This document shows positions 44,911-54,901 of a DNA stretch of 64,000 nucleotides, one piece after another (within the stretch, counting starts at the first letter, position 1; each line of letters opens with the position of its first letter). The position numbers and the translations under genes are program-made. The notes under the pieces are model-generated. The model was given only the letters and a program-made list of their open reading frames with translations. It ran no database searches and was not told the origin of the DNA. This DNA is from Nitratireductor alexandrii (lineage in GTDB: Bacteria; Pseudomonadota; Alphaproteobacteria; Rhizobiales; Rhizobiaceae), in the NCBI RefSeq assembly GCF_004000215.1, contig NZ_RBVY01000003.1, forward strand, positions 416,970 to 480,969. Direction: 5' to 3'.

Positions 44911-45633
44911 ATGCGCGAGATCATCTTCGACACCGAAACCACCGGGCTCGACGCCCGCGAGGACCGCGTGATCGAGATCGGAGCGGTCGAGCTGGTCAAC
45001 CGGTTTCCCTCCGGACGGGTCTTTCACGTCTATATTCATCCCGAAAGCCGGGCCATTCATCCCGAAGCGCAGGCCGTGCACGGCATCAGCCTGGCCGATC
45101 TGGAGGGAAAGCCGGTTTTCTCCGAGATCGCCGAGGAGTTTCTGGCTTTTGTGGGCGACGGCAAGCTGGTGGCCCACAATGCCGGCTTCGACATGGGCTT
45201 CATCAATCACGAGCTGGCCCGCTTGAAAATCGATGCGGTGGATCCGGATCGGGTGATCGACACGCTGGCGATCGCGCGGCGCAAACATCCCATGGGGCCG
45301 AACTCGCTCGATGCGCTGTGTCGGCGCTACGGTATCGACAACAGCCGCCGCACCAAGCACGGCGCCTTGCTCGATTCGGAATTGCTGGCCGAAGTCTATA
45401 TCGAACTGGTGGGCGGAAAGCAGGCGGCACTCGGTCTGGAAGTGCGCAGCGCCGACACCGAGGAAACCGGCCGCGACATCGACATGATCGCGATCAGGCC
45501 GCGTGCGCGCGTGCTGCCGTCGCGCTTGACGGATAAAGCACGCGCGGCGCATGCGAAAATGGTCGAAACGCTTGGCGAAAACGCGATCTGGACGCGTATC
45601 GACATTCAGCAGGAAAAAAACACGCCCGGCTGA
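44911..45633 (+). CDS. dnaQ: DNA polymerase III subunit epsilon
   Basis: 3'-5' proofreading exonuclease of the replicase. The 240-residue product has the DEDDh motifs: Asp7 and Glu9 in FDTETTGLD, HNAGFDMGFIN, and HGALLDSELLAEVY with the catalytic His. The C-terminal ~70 residues include the clamp- and alpha-binding tail. ATG at 44911 has GAGG six bases upstream; an ATG at 44878 would add 11 unconserved residues. Confidence 0.96.
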   Translation: MREIIFDTETTGLDAREDRVIEIGAVELVNRFPSGRVFHVYIHPESRAIHPEAQAVHGISLADLEGKPVFSEIAEEFLAFVGDGKLVAHNAGFDMGFINHELARLKIDAVDPDRVIDTLAIARRKHPMGPNSLDALCRRYGIDNSRRTKHGALLDSELLAEVYIELVGGKQAALGLEVRSADTEETGRDIDMIAIRPRARVLPSRLTDKARAAHAKMVETLGENAIWTRIDIQQEKNTPG

Positions 45634-45694
45634 ACGGTCCCGCCCCTGTCGATCGGCCGGGCCCGGCCGCGCGCGGCGCGACCGGGGTTGCCGG

Positions 45695-46210
45695 TCAGCT
45701 TGCCTGGGCTTTGGCCTTGGCCTGATCCTCGGCGACCTTCTTTTGGAAGATCTGCGCGAAGTCGATCGGGTCGAGCATCAGCGGCGGGAAGCCGCCATTG
45801 CGGGTCGCGTCCGCGATGATCTGGCGCGCGAACGGGAAAAGCAGCCGCGGGCATTCGATGAACAGCACCGGCAGCACGTGTTCCTTGGGGAACCCGGCGA
45901 CCCGGAATACGCCGCCATAGGCGAGCTCGACGTTGAACAGCACCGAGTCCTGATGGCTGGCCTTGGCCGTCAGCATCAGATTGACGTCGTACTCGTTTTC
46001 CGAGATCGAGTTGGCGTTGACGTTGACGTTGATATTGATGTTCGGGGCCTGGTCGCGCCCGCGCAGCGAATTCGGCGCGCCGGGGCTTTCGAAGGACAGG
46101 TCCTTGACATATTGCGCCAGAACGTTGAGCGACGGCTGCGTGCCGTTTCCGTTCCCGGTTGCTGCCGCGGCGCCAGCCGCTCCCTTATCCGTCGATTTCT
46201 CGTCAGCCAT
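45695..46210 (-). CDS. secB: protein-export chaperone SecB
   Basis: Tetrameric cytoplasmic chaperone that keeps preproteins unfolded and hands them to SecA. The 171-residue product has a 25-residue Gly/Ala/Asn linker, then [61 protein letters not shown], and [37 protein letters not shown]. Convergent with dnaQ. Confidence 0.96.
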   Translation of the reverse strand: MADEKSTDKGAAGAAAATGNGNGTQPSLNVLAQYVKDLSFESPGAPNSLRGRDQAPNININVNVNANSISENEYDVNLMLTAKASHQDSVLFNVELAYGGVFRVAGFPKEHVLPVLFIECPRLLFPFARQIIADATRNGGFPPLMLDPIDFAQIFQKKVAEDQAKAKAQAS

Positions 46211-46334
46211 TCGATCTTGCCTTTGCCTGGAGGCCGCGCCGCGACCCGAAAATTTGCGCGTTCGCTATCATGGGCGGCTGTTTGAAACAAGCGCGCACAG
46301 CCGCAATCAGCGGCCTTCTGGGCGGCCGAACGCC

Positions 46335-46826
46335 CTATTCGTCGCGATTCGGCTCCTTCCAGGGCGAATCCGAAGGGCGCGAGCGGGTGAAATCCTTCTC
46401 GTCGAGGTCGATGACCGTCTTGTCGCGGGGGGCGAAGTCCGGCTCGGGTCTTCCGCCGACGTCGAAACGCACCTTCAGGCGCGATTTGACCAGCGACCAG
46501 ACCGCGTCGCGGAAGGCGGGTACGAACAGCGCGAAGCCGAGCGCATCGGTGACGAAACCCGGCAGCAGCAAAAGCAGTCCGGCAAACAGGATCATGGCGC
46601 CATGGACGAGTTCGCGCTGAGGAACGCGCCCGGCATCGGTTTCGGCCTGGATGCGGCGCAGTATCCCGAAACCCTGCACGCGCAGCAGCACGGAGCCGAT
46701 CAGGGCGGTCAGAACCACGATCGCCAGGGTCGCGAAAACGCCGATCCGCCCGCCAATCGCGACGAAAGCCGCGATTTCAAGCAGCGGAACGACCAGAAAT
46801 ATCGCAAAAAGGGTTGGAAATCTCAC
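46335..46826 (-). CDS. fxsA: FxsA family membrane protein
   Basis: Small inner-membrane protein; in E. coli overproduction relieves phage T7 exclusion by the F plasmid, otherwise function unknown. Marks: LFAIFLVVPLLEIAAFVAIGGRIGVFATLAIVVLTALIGSVLLRVQGFGILRRIQAE, then LLLLPGFVTDALGFALFVPAFRD. About 163 residues with three helices and a charged tail. The GTG at 46826 (MRFPTLF) agrees with homologues; a GTG at 46835 is also possible, and neither has a strong ribosome site. Divergent from timA. Confidence 0.9.
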   Translation of the reverse strand: MRFPTLFAIFLVVPLLEIAAFVAIGGRIGVFATLAIVVLTALIGSVLLRVQGFGILRRIQAETDAGRVPQRELVHGAMILFAGLLLLLPGFVTDALGFALFVPAFRDAVWSLVKSRLKVRFDVGGRPEPDFAPRDKTVIDLDEKDFTRSRPSDSPWKEPNRDE

Positions 46827-47043
46827 GCGTGTCACTTCGTTTGTCCGCAGATCGGACTGTTGTGATAAAATGGCCGGCAAATTGACGATGCGACCTGCAC
46901 GACCCCAACATAGTCATGCTACGGTCGGATTTGAATGATTGACCGTCGCGTTCTATATGCAGTCGTCAGGGGCCGGCTCCATCGAGCCGGACCGGATGGC
47001 TAACAACAACGGCGACGATTTTCGAGGCGGTTCGGCGGACACG

Positions 47044-47754
47044 ATGGAATTTCTGGATATCGGAACACTGTTTTTCGTTGTCGCCGCGGTGGTGATCTTC
47101 CTGCAGTTGCGCAACGTTCTGGGGCGCCGGACGGGTAACGAGAAGCCGCCTTTCGATCCCTATACCGCCAATCGCACGCGCGAGACCGACACCGACAAGC
47201 CGCAGGACAATGTGGTGTCGTTGCCGCGACGCAAATCGGCCGGCGACGGCGAACAGGAATCGCCTTATGCGGCGATCGACAAATACGCCGCGCCCGGCAC
47301 GGAGCTCAACAAGGGGCTACGCGCCATTCGCGACGCCGACCCCTCCTTCGATCCGCGCGGTTTCACCGAGGGGGCCAAGCTCGCCTACGAGATGATCGTC
47401 ATGGCCTATGCCGATGGCGACCGCAAGACACTGAAAAACCTCCTGTCGCGCGAGGTCTATGACGGGTTCGTCGCCGCGATCTCCGAGCGCGAGAAGCGGT
47501 CGGAAAAGATCCAGTCCTCCTTCGTCGGCATCGACAAGGTCGATATCGTTTCGGCCGAGATGAAAGGATCGGAGGCGCATCTGACCCTGCGCATCGTCAG
47601 CGAGCTGATCTCGGCGACGCGCGACGGCGCCGGGGAGGTGATCGACGGCGATCCCGAAACGGTTGCCGAGGTCAAGGATGTGTGGACCTTCGCCCGCGAC
47701 ACGCGTTCGCGCGATCCGAACTGGAAATTGGTGGCCACGGAAGCCGAAGACTGA
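47044..47754 (+). CDS. Tim44/TimA family adaptor protein
   Basis: A 236-residue inner-membrane-anchored protein with a mitochondrial Tim44-like domain. Residues 1-~25 (MEFLDIGTLFFVVAAVVIFLQL) form the anchor. Then LRNVLGRRTGNEKPPFDPYT, a low-complexity linker, and the Tim44 fold (FDPRGFTEGAKLAYEMIVMAYADGDRKTLKNLLSREVYDGF). Bacterial TimA is thought to help membrane protein or lipoprotein handling. ATG at 47044 follows family form; ATGs at 46939 and 46996 would add unconserved residues. It is divergent from fxsA and followed by mltA after 19 bases. Confidence 0.9.
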   Translation: MEFLDIGTLFFVVAAVVIFLQLRNVLGRRTGNEKPPFDPYTANRTRETDTDKPQDNVVSLPRRKSAGDGEQESPYAAIDKYAAPGTELNKGLRAIRDADPSFDPRGFTEGAKLAYEMIVMAYADGDRKTLKNLLSREVYDGFVAAISEREKRSEKIQSSFVGIDKVDIVSAEMKGSEAHLTLRIVSELISATRDGAGEVIDGDPETVAEVKDVWTFARDTRSRDPNWKLVATEAED

Positions 47755-47773
47755 TCGCCGGCGTGGGCGGCCC

Positions 47774-48883
47774 GTGTCCTTGTCCCCCCTTTTGCGGCGT
47801 GTCGGTTTCGACGCGCTGCCCGGCTGGGACGCCGACGACGGCCGCGCTGCGTTCGCGGCCTATCGGCGCAGCGCTGAGATGGCGGCCACTCGGACCTATC
47901 GCACCGGCAGCCTCGGTATAAGCGCCGCCGCCTTCGCGTCCGCCCATGCCGCCGCCCGCGCCGCGCCGCCACCCGACGGCCGCGCGGCACGAACCTTTTT
48001 CGAAACCCATTTCGTTCCCTTTCGCGTCGTACCGGACGGCCGCGCGCGCGGTTTCGTCACCGGTTATTACGAGCCGGAAGTCGACGCCGCGCCGCAGGCC
48101 TCGCCCGCCTTCAGATATCCGCTTCTTTCGCGCCCGGCCGATCTGGTGGCGGTCGACGACGACAACCGCCCGCCCGGCCTCGACCCCTATTTCGCCTTCG
48201 CCCGCCAATACCCGGACGGTCGCCTGGGCGAATATTTCGACCGCGCCGCGATCGAGGCCGGCGCGCTGTCGGGCCGGGGCCTGGAGATCGCCTGGCTCGC
48301 CGATCCCGTCGACGTGTTTTTCATCCATGTCCAGGGCGCGGCGCGGCTGCGCATGCCCGACGGCACGGTCAGGCGCGTAACCTATGCCGCCAAGAGTGGA
48401 CATCGCTTCACGGGACCCGGCGGAATTCTGGCCGAAATCGGCGAATTGGCGCGCGAAAACGTCACAATGCAGACGATTCGGGCCTGGTTTTGGGAAAATC
48501 CGCAGCGAAAATCCGAGATTTTGTGGCAGAATCGCTCCTTTATCTTCTTTAAGGACGCGCCGGTCGACGATTCCGCGCTTGGCCCGGTCGCGGCGGCCAA
48601 GGTGCCGCTGACGGCCGGCCGCTCGCTTGCGGTCGACCGCCTGCTGCACACGTTCGGCACGCCGGTTTTCGTTCATGCGCCGGATCTTGCGGCGTTCGGC
48701 GAGGCGCCGTTTTCGCGGCTGATGATCGCCCAGGACACCGGCTCCGCCATCACCGGTCCCGCCCGCGGCGATCTGTTTGCCGGCTCCGGCGCGGCGGCCG
48801 GCGACATCGCCGGGGTGGTCCGCCACGATGCCGATTTCTTCGTGCTCGTTCCGCGTGTCCTGGCCGACGGGGCCGGCGCATGA
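47774..48883 (+). CDS. mltA: murein transglycosylase A
   Basis: Peptidoglycan lytic transglycosylase of the MltA double-psi beta-barrel fold. The 369-residue product has FVTGYYEPEVDA, the EYFDRAAIEAGALSGRGLEIAWLADPVDVFFIHVQGAARLRM core, TYAAKSGHRF, and a C-terminal catalytic Asp region (IAQDTGSAITGPARGDLFAGSGAAAGDIAG) of the 3D domain. No signal peptide or lipobox is visible from the GTG at 47774, as in rhizobial homologues I recall; export is therefore unclear. It overlaps the Smr gene by ATGA. Confidence 0.93.
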   Translation: MSLSPLLRRVGFDALPGWDADDGRAAFAAYRRSAEMAATRTYRTGSLGISAAAFASAHAAARAAPPPDGRAARTFFETHFVPFRVVPDGRARGFVTGYYEPEVDAAPQASPAFRYPLLSRPADLVAVDDDNRPPGLDPYFAFARQYPDGRLGEYFDRAAIEAGALSGRGLEIAWLADPVDVFFIHVQGAARLRMPDGTVRRVTYAAKSGHRFTGPGGILAEIGELARENVTMQTIRAWFWENPQRKSEILWQNRSFIFFKDAPVDDSALGPVAAAKVPLTAGRSLAVDRLLHTFGTPVFVHAPDLAAFGEAPFSRLMIAQDTGSAITGPARGDLFAGSGAAAGDIAGVVRHDADFFVLVPRVLADGAGA

Positions 48884-49437
48884 GGACCCGGGCGACAAAG
48901 GGCCTGACCGAGCAGGACCGTGTCCTGTGGGAGCGGGTCGCCCGCACCGCCACGCCGCTTGACGGCCGCCGCCTGCCGCCGGCGGAGATCGCCGCCCCGA
49001 CCGCCCCGCCGGCTTCAAAAGACCCGGCGCGCGCGCGCCCAAAGGCGGGCCCGGCCGCTGCCCGGCCGCCTGCCGACGCCGGATCCGAGCCCAGAGCGGG
49101 TGGCATCGACCGGCCGACCCGGCAGAAACTGGCCAAAGGCCGCGTCGCGCTCGAGGCCAGTGTCGACCTGCACGGTCTCACCCAGAGCCAGGCCCACGGG
49201 CTGCTTTTGTCCTTCCTGCTGCGCGCGCACGCCGCCGGCATCCGCCATGTCCTGGTCATCACCGGCAAGGGCGCCTCGTTCGGCAGCGACGGCGTCTTGC
49301 GCCGCGCCGTACCCGGCTGGCTGGCGACCCCGTCTTTCCGCGCCATCGTCGGCGGCTTCGAACCCGCCGCACGGCACCATGGCGGCAACGGCGCGCTTTA
49401 CATACGTTTGCGCCGGGCCGGCGATCCGAGGCGCTGA
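48880..49437 (+). CDS. Smr domain protein
   Basis: A 185-residue protein with a C-terminal Smr domain (~95-180): VDLHGLTQSQAHGLLLSFLLRAHAAGIRHVLVITGKG and the NGALYIRLRR end. Smr domains have nicking-endonuclease or RNA-cleaving activity in some proteins (MutS2, SmrB). The N terminus is a Pro/Ala-rich, probably disordered linker. Positions fit the mltA-smr-HTH order of rhizobia; overlaps at both ends (ATGA with mltA, TGATG with the next gene) show a coupled operon. Confidence 0.92.
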   Translation: MRTRATKGLTEQDRVLWERVARTATPLDGRRLPPAEIAAPTAPPASKDPARARPKAGPAAARPPADAGSEPRAGGIDRPTRQKLAKGRVALEASVDLHGLTQSQAHGLLLSFLLRAHAAGIRHVLVITGKGASFGSDGVLRRAVPGWLATPSFRAIVGGFEPAARHHGGNGALYIRLRRAGDPRR

Positions 49438-49814
49438 TGACGCCGTTCGGCGAAAAAATGCGCGCCATGCGCCGCGACAAGGGCGTGACCCAGAAGGAGA
49501 TGGCGCAGGCGCTCGGCGTCAGTCCGGCCTATCTGTCGGCGCTCGAACGCGGTCACCGCGGCGTACCGAGCTGGACGTTCCTGCAAAAGGTGCTCGGCTA
49601 TTTCAACATTATCTGGGACGATGCGGAGGAATTGCGCCGGATCGCCGAGCAATCGCGGCCCCGGGTGGTGATCGACACGAGCGGGCTTTCGCCCGCCGCG
49701 ACCCGCCTCGCCAATCTGCTGGCTACCGATATCGCCCGGCTCGACGAGGACGACATCGCCGCGCTGATCGAGCGGATCCGGGCGGTGGGACGGCGTTCGA
49801 AGCGCTTCGACTGA
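49437..49814 (+). CDS. XRE family helix-turn-helix regulator
   Basis: A 125-residue DNA-binding protein. Residues 4-~60 form an HTH_3 domain (FGEKMRAMRRDKGVTQKEMAQALGVSPAYLSALERGHRGVPSW). The C-terminal half is helical with no ligand domain recognised. The A of its ATG is the last base of the Smr stop. Its targets are unknown; conservation of the mltA-smr-HTH order suggests a role in envelope or stress control, which is inference. Confidence 0.9.
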   Translation: MTPFGEKMRAMRRDKGVTQKEMAQALGVSPAYLSALERGHRGVPSWTFLQKVLGYFNIIWDDAEELRRIAEQSRPRVVIDTSGLSPAATRLANLLATDIARLDEDDIAALIERIRAVGRRSKRFD

Positions 49815-49866
49815 TCTTTTTCCGCCGTGTGGCGACGGGCGCCCGCCTTGTCCGCTCGCCCGGCGA

Positions 49867-50835
49867 TCAATTGGCCGCAAACAGCGCCTTGAGTTCGCTC
49901 AGTCGGTCGTTGACCAGCCAGCCATAATAGTTTTCCTCCGGCAGCCGCTTCTCCTCGCCTTTGGCCGCGCGTTCGGCGTTCTCCCGGCGCAGCGCCTGCG
50001 CCCGCTCGCGCGGATTGCCGACATTGTAGAGCGTCGCGGTGATACCGGGATTGCCGGAAATGTCGAAACCGGCGATCTCCGCATAGGCGTCGATCGCGGT
50101 TTTCAGCGTCGCCGCGACATAGGGCAGGGTCAGGTCCGGGTCCATGATGGTGCGATAGACCTGCTGCGGATAGCGGTGATCGAGCTTGGGCAGTCCGGAG
50201 ACCCGGTGCACCGCGTCGCTCATCTGCAGGGCCGTCAGCGGGTTGAGCTGGCCGATGCCGAAGGTCTGGCCCGCGTAAAAGGGCTGAAAGAACACTGCGC
50301 TGAAGCGGTTGTTGGGAAATCCCTTGCCGTCGACGACACGACCGCGAAACTGCGTGTTCCAAACCCTTTCGCGACAGGTCCACAGCGCGTAGCTGCCGGT
50401 TTCGGCATCGCAGGCGGCGAATTGCGGCCGCTTGATGAAGGCGTCGACGTCCTCGCCGTCGAAGGCGAAGGAGAACCGTGTCGTCAGATAGGACACCGCC
50501 TTGACGTAGTAGGTCTGCAGCCGGTCATAGGCATCGACATTGTAGGTATGCTCGCCGACGATGGCGCCGACGATGTGCATCGGATCGATGCGATAGGCGG
50601 CGGCGGCCTCGACGATCTTGGCCCGCAGCTTGCCGTCGCGCTTCAGCAAGGCGTAGACCTTGCGGTATTTGGCCTCGAACGTGGTCTTGAGCGCACGCGT
50701 GCGCGACCCCGAGCCGAACGGGATGTCGGGCTGCTCGGCATGCCGGTTGCCGGCGGGAACCGGACTGGCTGCCAGCGCGGGCGCCGCGAGGACACCCGCC
50801 GCCAGAATCAGGACCCAAAAAATCTGCCTTGCCAT
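49867..50835 (-). CDS. DUF1402 family periplasmic protein
   Basis: A 322-residue protein with a signal peptide (about residues 5-24, ending APALAASP). The mature part has KIVEAAAAYRIDPMHIVGAIVGEHTYNV, which resembles the Glu-bearing helix of lytic transglycosylases, and ETGSYALWTCRERVWNTQFRGRV, QTFGIGQLNPLTALQMSDAVHRVSG (GxGQxNP like the GxxQ motif of such enzymes). DUF1402 is common in rhizobia and unproven; a muramidase-type activity is inference. The ATG at 50835 precedes the signal peptide; earlier in-frame codons lack support. Confidence 0.85.
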   Translation of the reverse strand: MARQIFWVLILAAGVLAAPALAASPVPAGNRHAEQPDIPFGSGSRTRALKTTFEAKYRKVYALLKRDGKLRAKIVEAAAAYRIDPMHIVGAIVGEHTYNVDAYDRLQTYYVKAVSYLTTRFSFAFDGEDVDAFIKRPQFAACDAETGSYALWTCRERVWNTQFRGRVVDGKGFPNNRFSAVFFQPFYAGQTFGIGQLNPLTALQMSDAVHRVSGLPKLDHRYPQQVYRTIMDPDLTLPYVAATLKTAIDAYAEIAGFDISGNPGITATLYNVGNPRERAQALRRENAERAAKGEEKRLPEENYYGWLVNDRLSELKALFAAN

Positions 50836-50973
50836 ATGTCCCAGGCAACCGTGAACATGATTTCGTTTCGGCACGGTAGGAAAAGCGCCGCTGCGAGTCG
50901 AGAGCGCGGCCGGCGAGTTTGCGCTCTTTGGCGTGTCGAAACGGAAAGACTGTTTCGACATCCTTGCCGCTTC

Positions 50974-52275
50974 CTAAAGAATGAATCGGGACAGATCTGT
51001 GTTCTTGGCCAGATCGCCGACATTCTTGGCCACATAGTCGGCATCGATCGTCAGCGTCGTTCCCGACCGGTCGGGCGCCTCGTAGGAGATATCGTCGAGC
51101 ACCCGTTCCATCACCGTCTGCAGCCGGCGCGCGCCGATATTCTCCACCGAGGCGTTGAGGTCGACGGCGATGCCGGCCAGCGAATCGATGGCGTCGTCGG
51201 TGAAGTCGAGCGTCACGCCCTCCGTCTGCATCAAAGCGACATATTGCTTGATCAGGCTCGCCTCGGTTTCGGTCAGGATGCGCCGGAAATCCTCCTTTTC
51301 CAGAGCCCGCAGCTCGACGCGGATCGGCAGCCGGCCCTGCAGCTCGGGTAAAAGGTCCGACGGCTTCGAGACGTGGAAGGCGCCCGAGGCGATGAACAGG
51401 ATATGGTCGGTCTTGACCGGACCGTATTTGGTGGCGACCGTGGTGCCTTCGACCAGCGGCAGCAGGTCGCGCTGCACGCCCTCGCGCGAGACCCCGGCTC
51501 CCACGCCGCTCTCGCGCGTGGCGATCTTGTCGATCTCGTCGAGGAAGACGATCCCGTCATTTTCCGTGATCGACAGCGCCCGGCTCACCACCTCGTCCTG
51601 GTCGAGCAGCTTGTCGGACTCGTCGTTGATGAGGTGCGCGTAAGAGTCCTTGACCGTGGTCTTGCGTGTCTTGGTGCGTCCGCCCATCGCCTTGGACAGC
51701 ATGTCGTTGATGTTGAGCACGCCTATATTGGCGCCCGGCATGCCCGGGATTTCCAGGGACGGGCCGGACGTGTCGGCGACCTCGACCTCGATCTCCTTGT
51801 CGTCGAGCTCGCCGTTTCGCAGTTTCTTGCGAAAGCTGTCGCGCGTCGCCGGGCTGGCGTTCTTGCCCACCAGCGCCTCAAGCACCCGTTCCTCGGCATT
51901 GATGTGGGCGCGCGCCTTGACATCCTCGCGCATCTTGTCGCGCACCAGGCCCATCGCCACCTCGACCAGGTCGCGGATGATCTGTTCGACGTCGCGCCCG
52001 ACATAACCGACTTCGGTGAATTTGGTCGCTTCCACCTTGATGAACGGGGCGCCGGCGAGCCGCGCCAGCCGGCGCGAGATCTCGGTCTTGCCGACGCCGG
52101 TCGGGCCGATCATCAGGATGTTTTTCGGCATCACCTCCTCGCGCATCTGGCCTTCGAGCTGCTGGCGGCGCCAGCGGTTGCGCAGCGCGATCGCCACGGC
52201 GCGCTTGGCGTCCTTCTGGCCGATAATGTAGCGGTCGAGTTCGGAAACGATCTCGCGGGGGGAAAATGTGGTCAT
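50974..52275 (-). CDS. hslU: ATP-dependent protease ATPase subunit HslU
   Basis: AAA+ unfoldase of the HslUV protease. The 433-residue product has [31 protein letters not shown]-loop [15 protein letters not shown] (Lys63), the I domain (~110-240), Walker [37 protein letters not shown] (pore and sensor), and the C-terminal tail ending LSRFIL that docks into HslV. It lies 99 bases after hslV on the same strand. Confidence 0.97.
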   Translation of the reverse strand: MTTFSPREIVSELDRYIIGQKDAKRAVAIALRNRWRRQQLEGQMREEVMPKNILMIGPTGVGKTEISRRLARLAGAPFIKVEATKFTEVGYVGRDVEQIIRDLVEVAMGLVRDKMREDVKARAHINAEERVLEALVGKNASPATRDSFRKKLRNGELDDKEIEVEVADTSGPSLEIPGMPGANIGVLNINDMLSKAMGGRTKTRKTTVKDSYAHLINDESDKLLDQDEVVSRALSITENDGIVFLDEIDKIATRESGVGAGVSREGVQRDLLPLVEGTTVATKYGPVKTDHILFIASGAFHVSKPSDLLPELQGRLPIRVELRALEKEDFRRILTETEASLIKQYVALMQTEGVTLDFTDDAIDSLAGIAVDLNASVENIGARRLQTVMERVLDDISYEAPDRSGTTLTIDADYVAKNVGDLAKNTDLSRFIL

Positions 52276-52374
52276 GACGGGGTCTCGTTTGTGTTTTCGC
52301 CGTGCTGCATCGAAAGCCAGTCGCCGGTGCGCCCCGCAAGCTGCGGGACCGGCCGCAAGGCGATGTGCGGCGTG

Positions 52375-52923
52375 TCAATCGGCATCGAGGGTTTCGATCA
52401 CGATGTTGCGATTCGTGTAGACGCAGATGTCGGCCGCGATCTCCATCGCGGCGCGGGCGATCTCCTCGGCCGATTTGTCGGTCTCGGCCAGGGCACGCGC
52501 GGCGGCGAGCGCGTAATTGCCGCCGGAGCCGATCGCCATGACCCCATGCTCGGGTTCCAGCACGTCGCCAGTGCCGGTAAGCGCCAGGGTCACGCTCTTG
52601 TCGGCGACCAGCATCATCGCCTCGAGCCGGCGCAGATAGCGGTCGGTGCGCCAGTCCTTGGCCAGCTCCACGCAGGCCCGCGTCAACTGGTCGGGATATT
52701 GTTCGAGTTTGGTTTCCAGCCGTTCGAGCAGGGTGAAGGCATCGGCGGTCGCGCCGGCAAAACCGGCGATCACATTGCCCTTGCCCAGGCGGCGGACCTT
52801 GCGGGCATTGCCCTTCATCACCGTCTGCCCCATCGAGACCTGGCCGTCGCCGGCGATCACCACGGTGCCGCCTTTGCGCACGGTGACGATGGTGGTCGCA
52901 TGCATTGCGGGTGCTTCTGACAT
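52375..52923 (-). CDS. hslV: ATP-dependent protease peptidase subunit HslV
   Basis: Proteasome-like threonine protease. The 182-residue precursor starts [19 protein letters not shown]; cleavage before the first Thr of TTIVTV would expose the catalytic residue. [22 protein letters not shown] and [18 protein letters not shown] follow the family. GGAG lies seven bases before the ATG. It is divergent from hisB across 183 bases. A sigma-32-type promoter was looked for and none was convincing. Confidence 0.97.
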   Translation of the reverse strand: MSEAPAMHATTIVTVRKGGTVVIAGDGQVSMGQTVMKGNARKVRRLGKGNVIAGFAGATADAFTLLERLETKLEQYPDQLTRACVELAKDWRTDRYLRRLEAMMLVADKSVTLALTGTGDVLEPEHGVMAIGSGGNYALAAARALAETDKSAEEIARAAMEIAADICVYTNRNIVIETLDAD

Positions 52924-53106
52924 GAATGGCTCCGATCAGGCGCGGCCAGGGCGCAAAAAACGCGGCGTTTCGACAGGGCCTTATTTATGCAGCCGGGGCC
53001 GGATTGCAAATTCGCCCCCGACAAGCCGCGGCCTATGCCGGCGAACTGGCATTCCCCGCGCGCCGCTGTTAGAAGGCAGCGCCACGCTACTTTCAGGACA
53101 AGCGAG

Positions 53107-53712
53107 ATGGACGCCAGCACCGGTCGCACCGCAACGATCAGCCGCAAGACCAACGAGACCGCCATCGAGGTGACGGTCGATCTCGACGGCGGCGGCAAAT
53201 ACGACATCGCCACCGGCGTCGGTTTCTTCGACCACATGCTCGAGCAGCTCTCGCGCCATTCGCTGATCGACATGACGGTCAGGACAAAGGGCGACCTGCA
53301 CATCGACGACCATCACACGGTCGAGGATACCGGGATAGCGATCGGGCAGGCCATCGCCCGCGCGCTCGGCGAGCGGCGCGGCATCAACCGCTACGCCTCG
53401 CTCGATCTGGCCATGGACGAAACGCTGACGCGCGCCGCCGTCGACGTCTCCGGCCGGCCGTTCCTGGTCTGGAACGTGCCCTTTTCGGCGCCCAAGATCG
53501 GCACGTTCGACACCGAGCTGGTGCGCGAGTTCTTCCAGGCGCTGGCCCAGAACGCCGGTATCACGCTGCACGTGACGACGCTTTACGGCGCCAACAACCA
53601 TCATGTCGCCGAGACCTGCTTCAAGGCGGTGGCGCGGGTTCTGCGCGTCGCGCTCGAGGCCGATCCGCGTCAACGCGACGCCGTGCCCTCGACCAAAGGC
53701 ACGCTTGGCTAG
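53107..53712 (+). CDS. hisB: imidazoleglycerol-phosphate dehydratase
   Basis: Sixth step of histidine synthesis: dehydration of imidazole glycerol phosphate. The 201-residue monofunctional enzyme has the Mn-binding His motifs [32 protein letters not shown], and [30 protein letters not shown] precedes the ATG. It starts the hisB-DUF2628-hisH-hisA-hisF-hisE run. Confidence 0.97.
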   Translation: MDASTGRTATISRKTNETAIEVTVDLDGGGKYDIATGVGFFDHMLEQLSRHSLIDMTVRTKGDLHIDDHHTVEDTGIAIGQAIARALGERRGINRYASLDLAMDETLTRAAVDVSGRPFLVWNVPFSAPKIGTFDTELVREFFQALAQNAGITLHVTTLYGANNHHVAETCFKAVARVLRVALEADPRQRDAVPSTKGTLG

Positions 53713-53722
53713 GAATACGCTG

Positions 53723-54196
53723 ATGGCCAGTTTCGTCGTTTTGGAACCCCCGGGCGAGCGTCCCGCCGATGACATGATCTTCGTGCGGGACGGATTCGCC
53801 TGGCTCGGTCTTTTGTTGCCCTTTTTCTGGCTGCTGTGGCATCGGCTGTGGATCGAGGCATTGCTTTTTCTGGCCGCCTCGATCGGCTTGGCGATGCTGG
53901 TCGAGTTCGCCGGTCTGGGCGTCGTCGCGCCGTTCCTGTCGCTCATTCTGGCGCTTTATGTCGGCATCGAGGGCGCGACGCTGCGGGTGTGGGCGGCGAC
54001 CCGCCGCGGCTGGCGCGAATGGGGCGTCGTGGAGGCCGACACGGGCGAGGATGCCGAGGCGCGCTATGTCGCCGAACGCGGCGAGACGCCGGTTGCCGAC
54101 CGCATCGCCCCGCGTGCCGCTGCACCCGGCGCGGCCCGCACGAGCGCGTCCGGCGAACCCGCGCTCGGCCTTTTCGACTATCCCGCGCGAGGCTGA
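53723..54196 (+). CDS. DUF2628 membrane protein within the his operon
   Basis: A 157-residue protein with about three transmembrane helices ([35 protein letters not shown] and [17 protein letters not shown]). The N terminus ([40 protein letters not shown]) is the DUF2628 signature. The C-terminal third is a charged, Ala-rich tail ending [11 protein letters not shown]. It sits ten bases after hisB and two before hisH, and this placement is common in rhizobia; a link to histidine synthesis is not shown. AGGAA precedes the ATG. Confidence 0.88.
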   Translation: MASFVVLEPPGERPADDMIFVRDGFAWLGLLLPFFWLLWHRLWIEALLFLAASIGLAMLVEFAGLGVVAPFLSLILALYVGIEGATLRVWAATRRGWREWGVVEADTGEDAEARYVAERGETPVADRIAPRAAAPGAARTSASGEPALGLFDYPARG

Positions 54197-54198
54197 CA

Positions 54199-54849
54199 AT
54201 GCGCGTCGCCATCATCGATTACGGCTCCGGCAATCTGCGCTCGGCCGTCAAGGCCTTCGAGCGCGCCGCGCGCCAGGCCGGCATCGCCGCCGAGATCGAC
54301 CTGACCTCGGATGCCGAACGGGTGCGCTCGGCCGACCGCGTCGTGCTGCCGGGCGTGGGCGCCTATGCCGATTGTCGCGCCGGCCTCGATGCCGTGCCCG
54401 GCATGGTCGAGGCGATCGACGAGGCCGCGATTGCCAGGGGACGGCCTTTCCTGGGCATCTGCGTCGGAATGCAGCTGATGGCGCAGCGCGGCCTGGAAAA
54501 GACGACGACGAAGGGTTTCGGCTGGATCGCCGGCGACGTGGTCCGTATCGAGCCCGTCGCGCCCGCCTTGAAAGTTCCCCAGATCGGCTGGAACACAATC
54601 GCGCTCGTGCGGCCGCACCCGCTGTTCGAGGGCATCGCGACCGGCGAAGGCGGGCTGCACGCCTATTTCGTCCATTCCTATCATCTGCAGACGCGGGTGG
54701 CCGAGGAACTGGTCGCCGTCACCGACTATGGCGGCCGGATCACGGCGGCGGTCGGCCGCGACAACCTCGCCGGCACCCAGTTCCATCCCGAAAAGAGCCA
54801 GGCGCTCGGCCTGGCCCTGATCGCCAATTTCTTGAGGTGGAGGCCATGA
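54199..54849 (+). CDS. hisH: imidazole glycerol phosphate synthase subunit HisH
   Basis: Glutamine amidotransferase subunit that feeds ammonia to HisF. The 216-residue product has the class I triad: nucleophile Cys in [11 protein letters not shown], and His-Glu in TQFHPEKSQ near the end. It starts [19 protein letters not shown]. It lies two bases after the DUF2628 stop, so it is read by coupled translation. Confidence 0.97.
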   Translation: MRVAIIDYGSGNLRSAVKAFERAARQAGIAAEIDLTSDAERVRSADRVVLPGVGAYADCRAGLDAVPGMVEAIDEAAIARGRPFLGICVGMQLMAQRGLEKTTTKGFGWIAGDVVRIEPVAPALKVPQIGWNTIALVRPHPLFEGIATGEGGLHAYFVHSYHLQTRVAEELVAVTDYGGRITAAVGRDNLAGTQFHPEKSQALGLALIANFLRWRP

Positions 54850-54901
54850 GCCGCAAACGGTGTTGGATCGCAACGGCCGCAAACAGGGCGGGAGCCGAGG
54901 C

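Noticed and set aside
52924-53106. Sigma-32 heat-shock promoter for hslVU
   Set aside because: A CTTG occurs, but no CCCAT-type -10 stands at the right distance.
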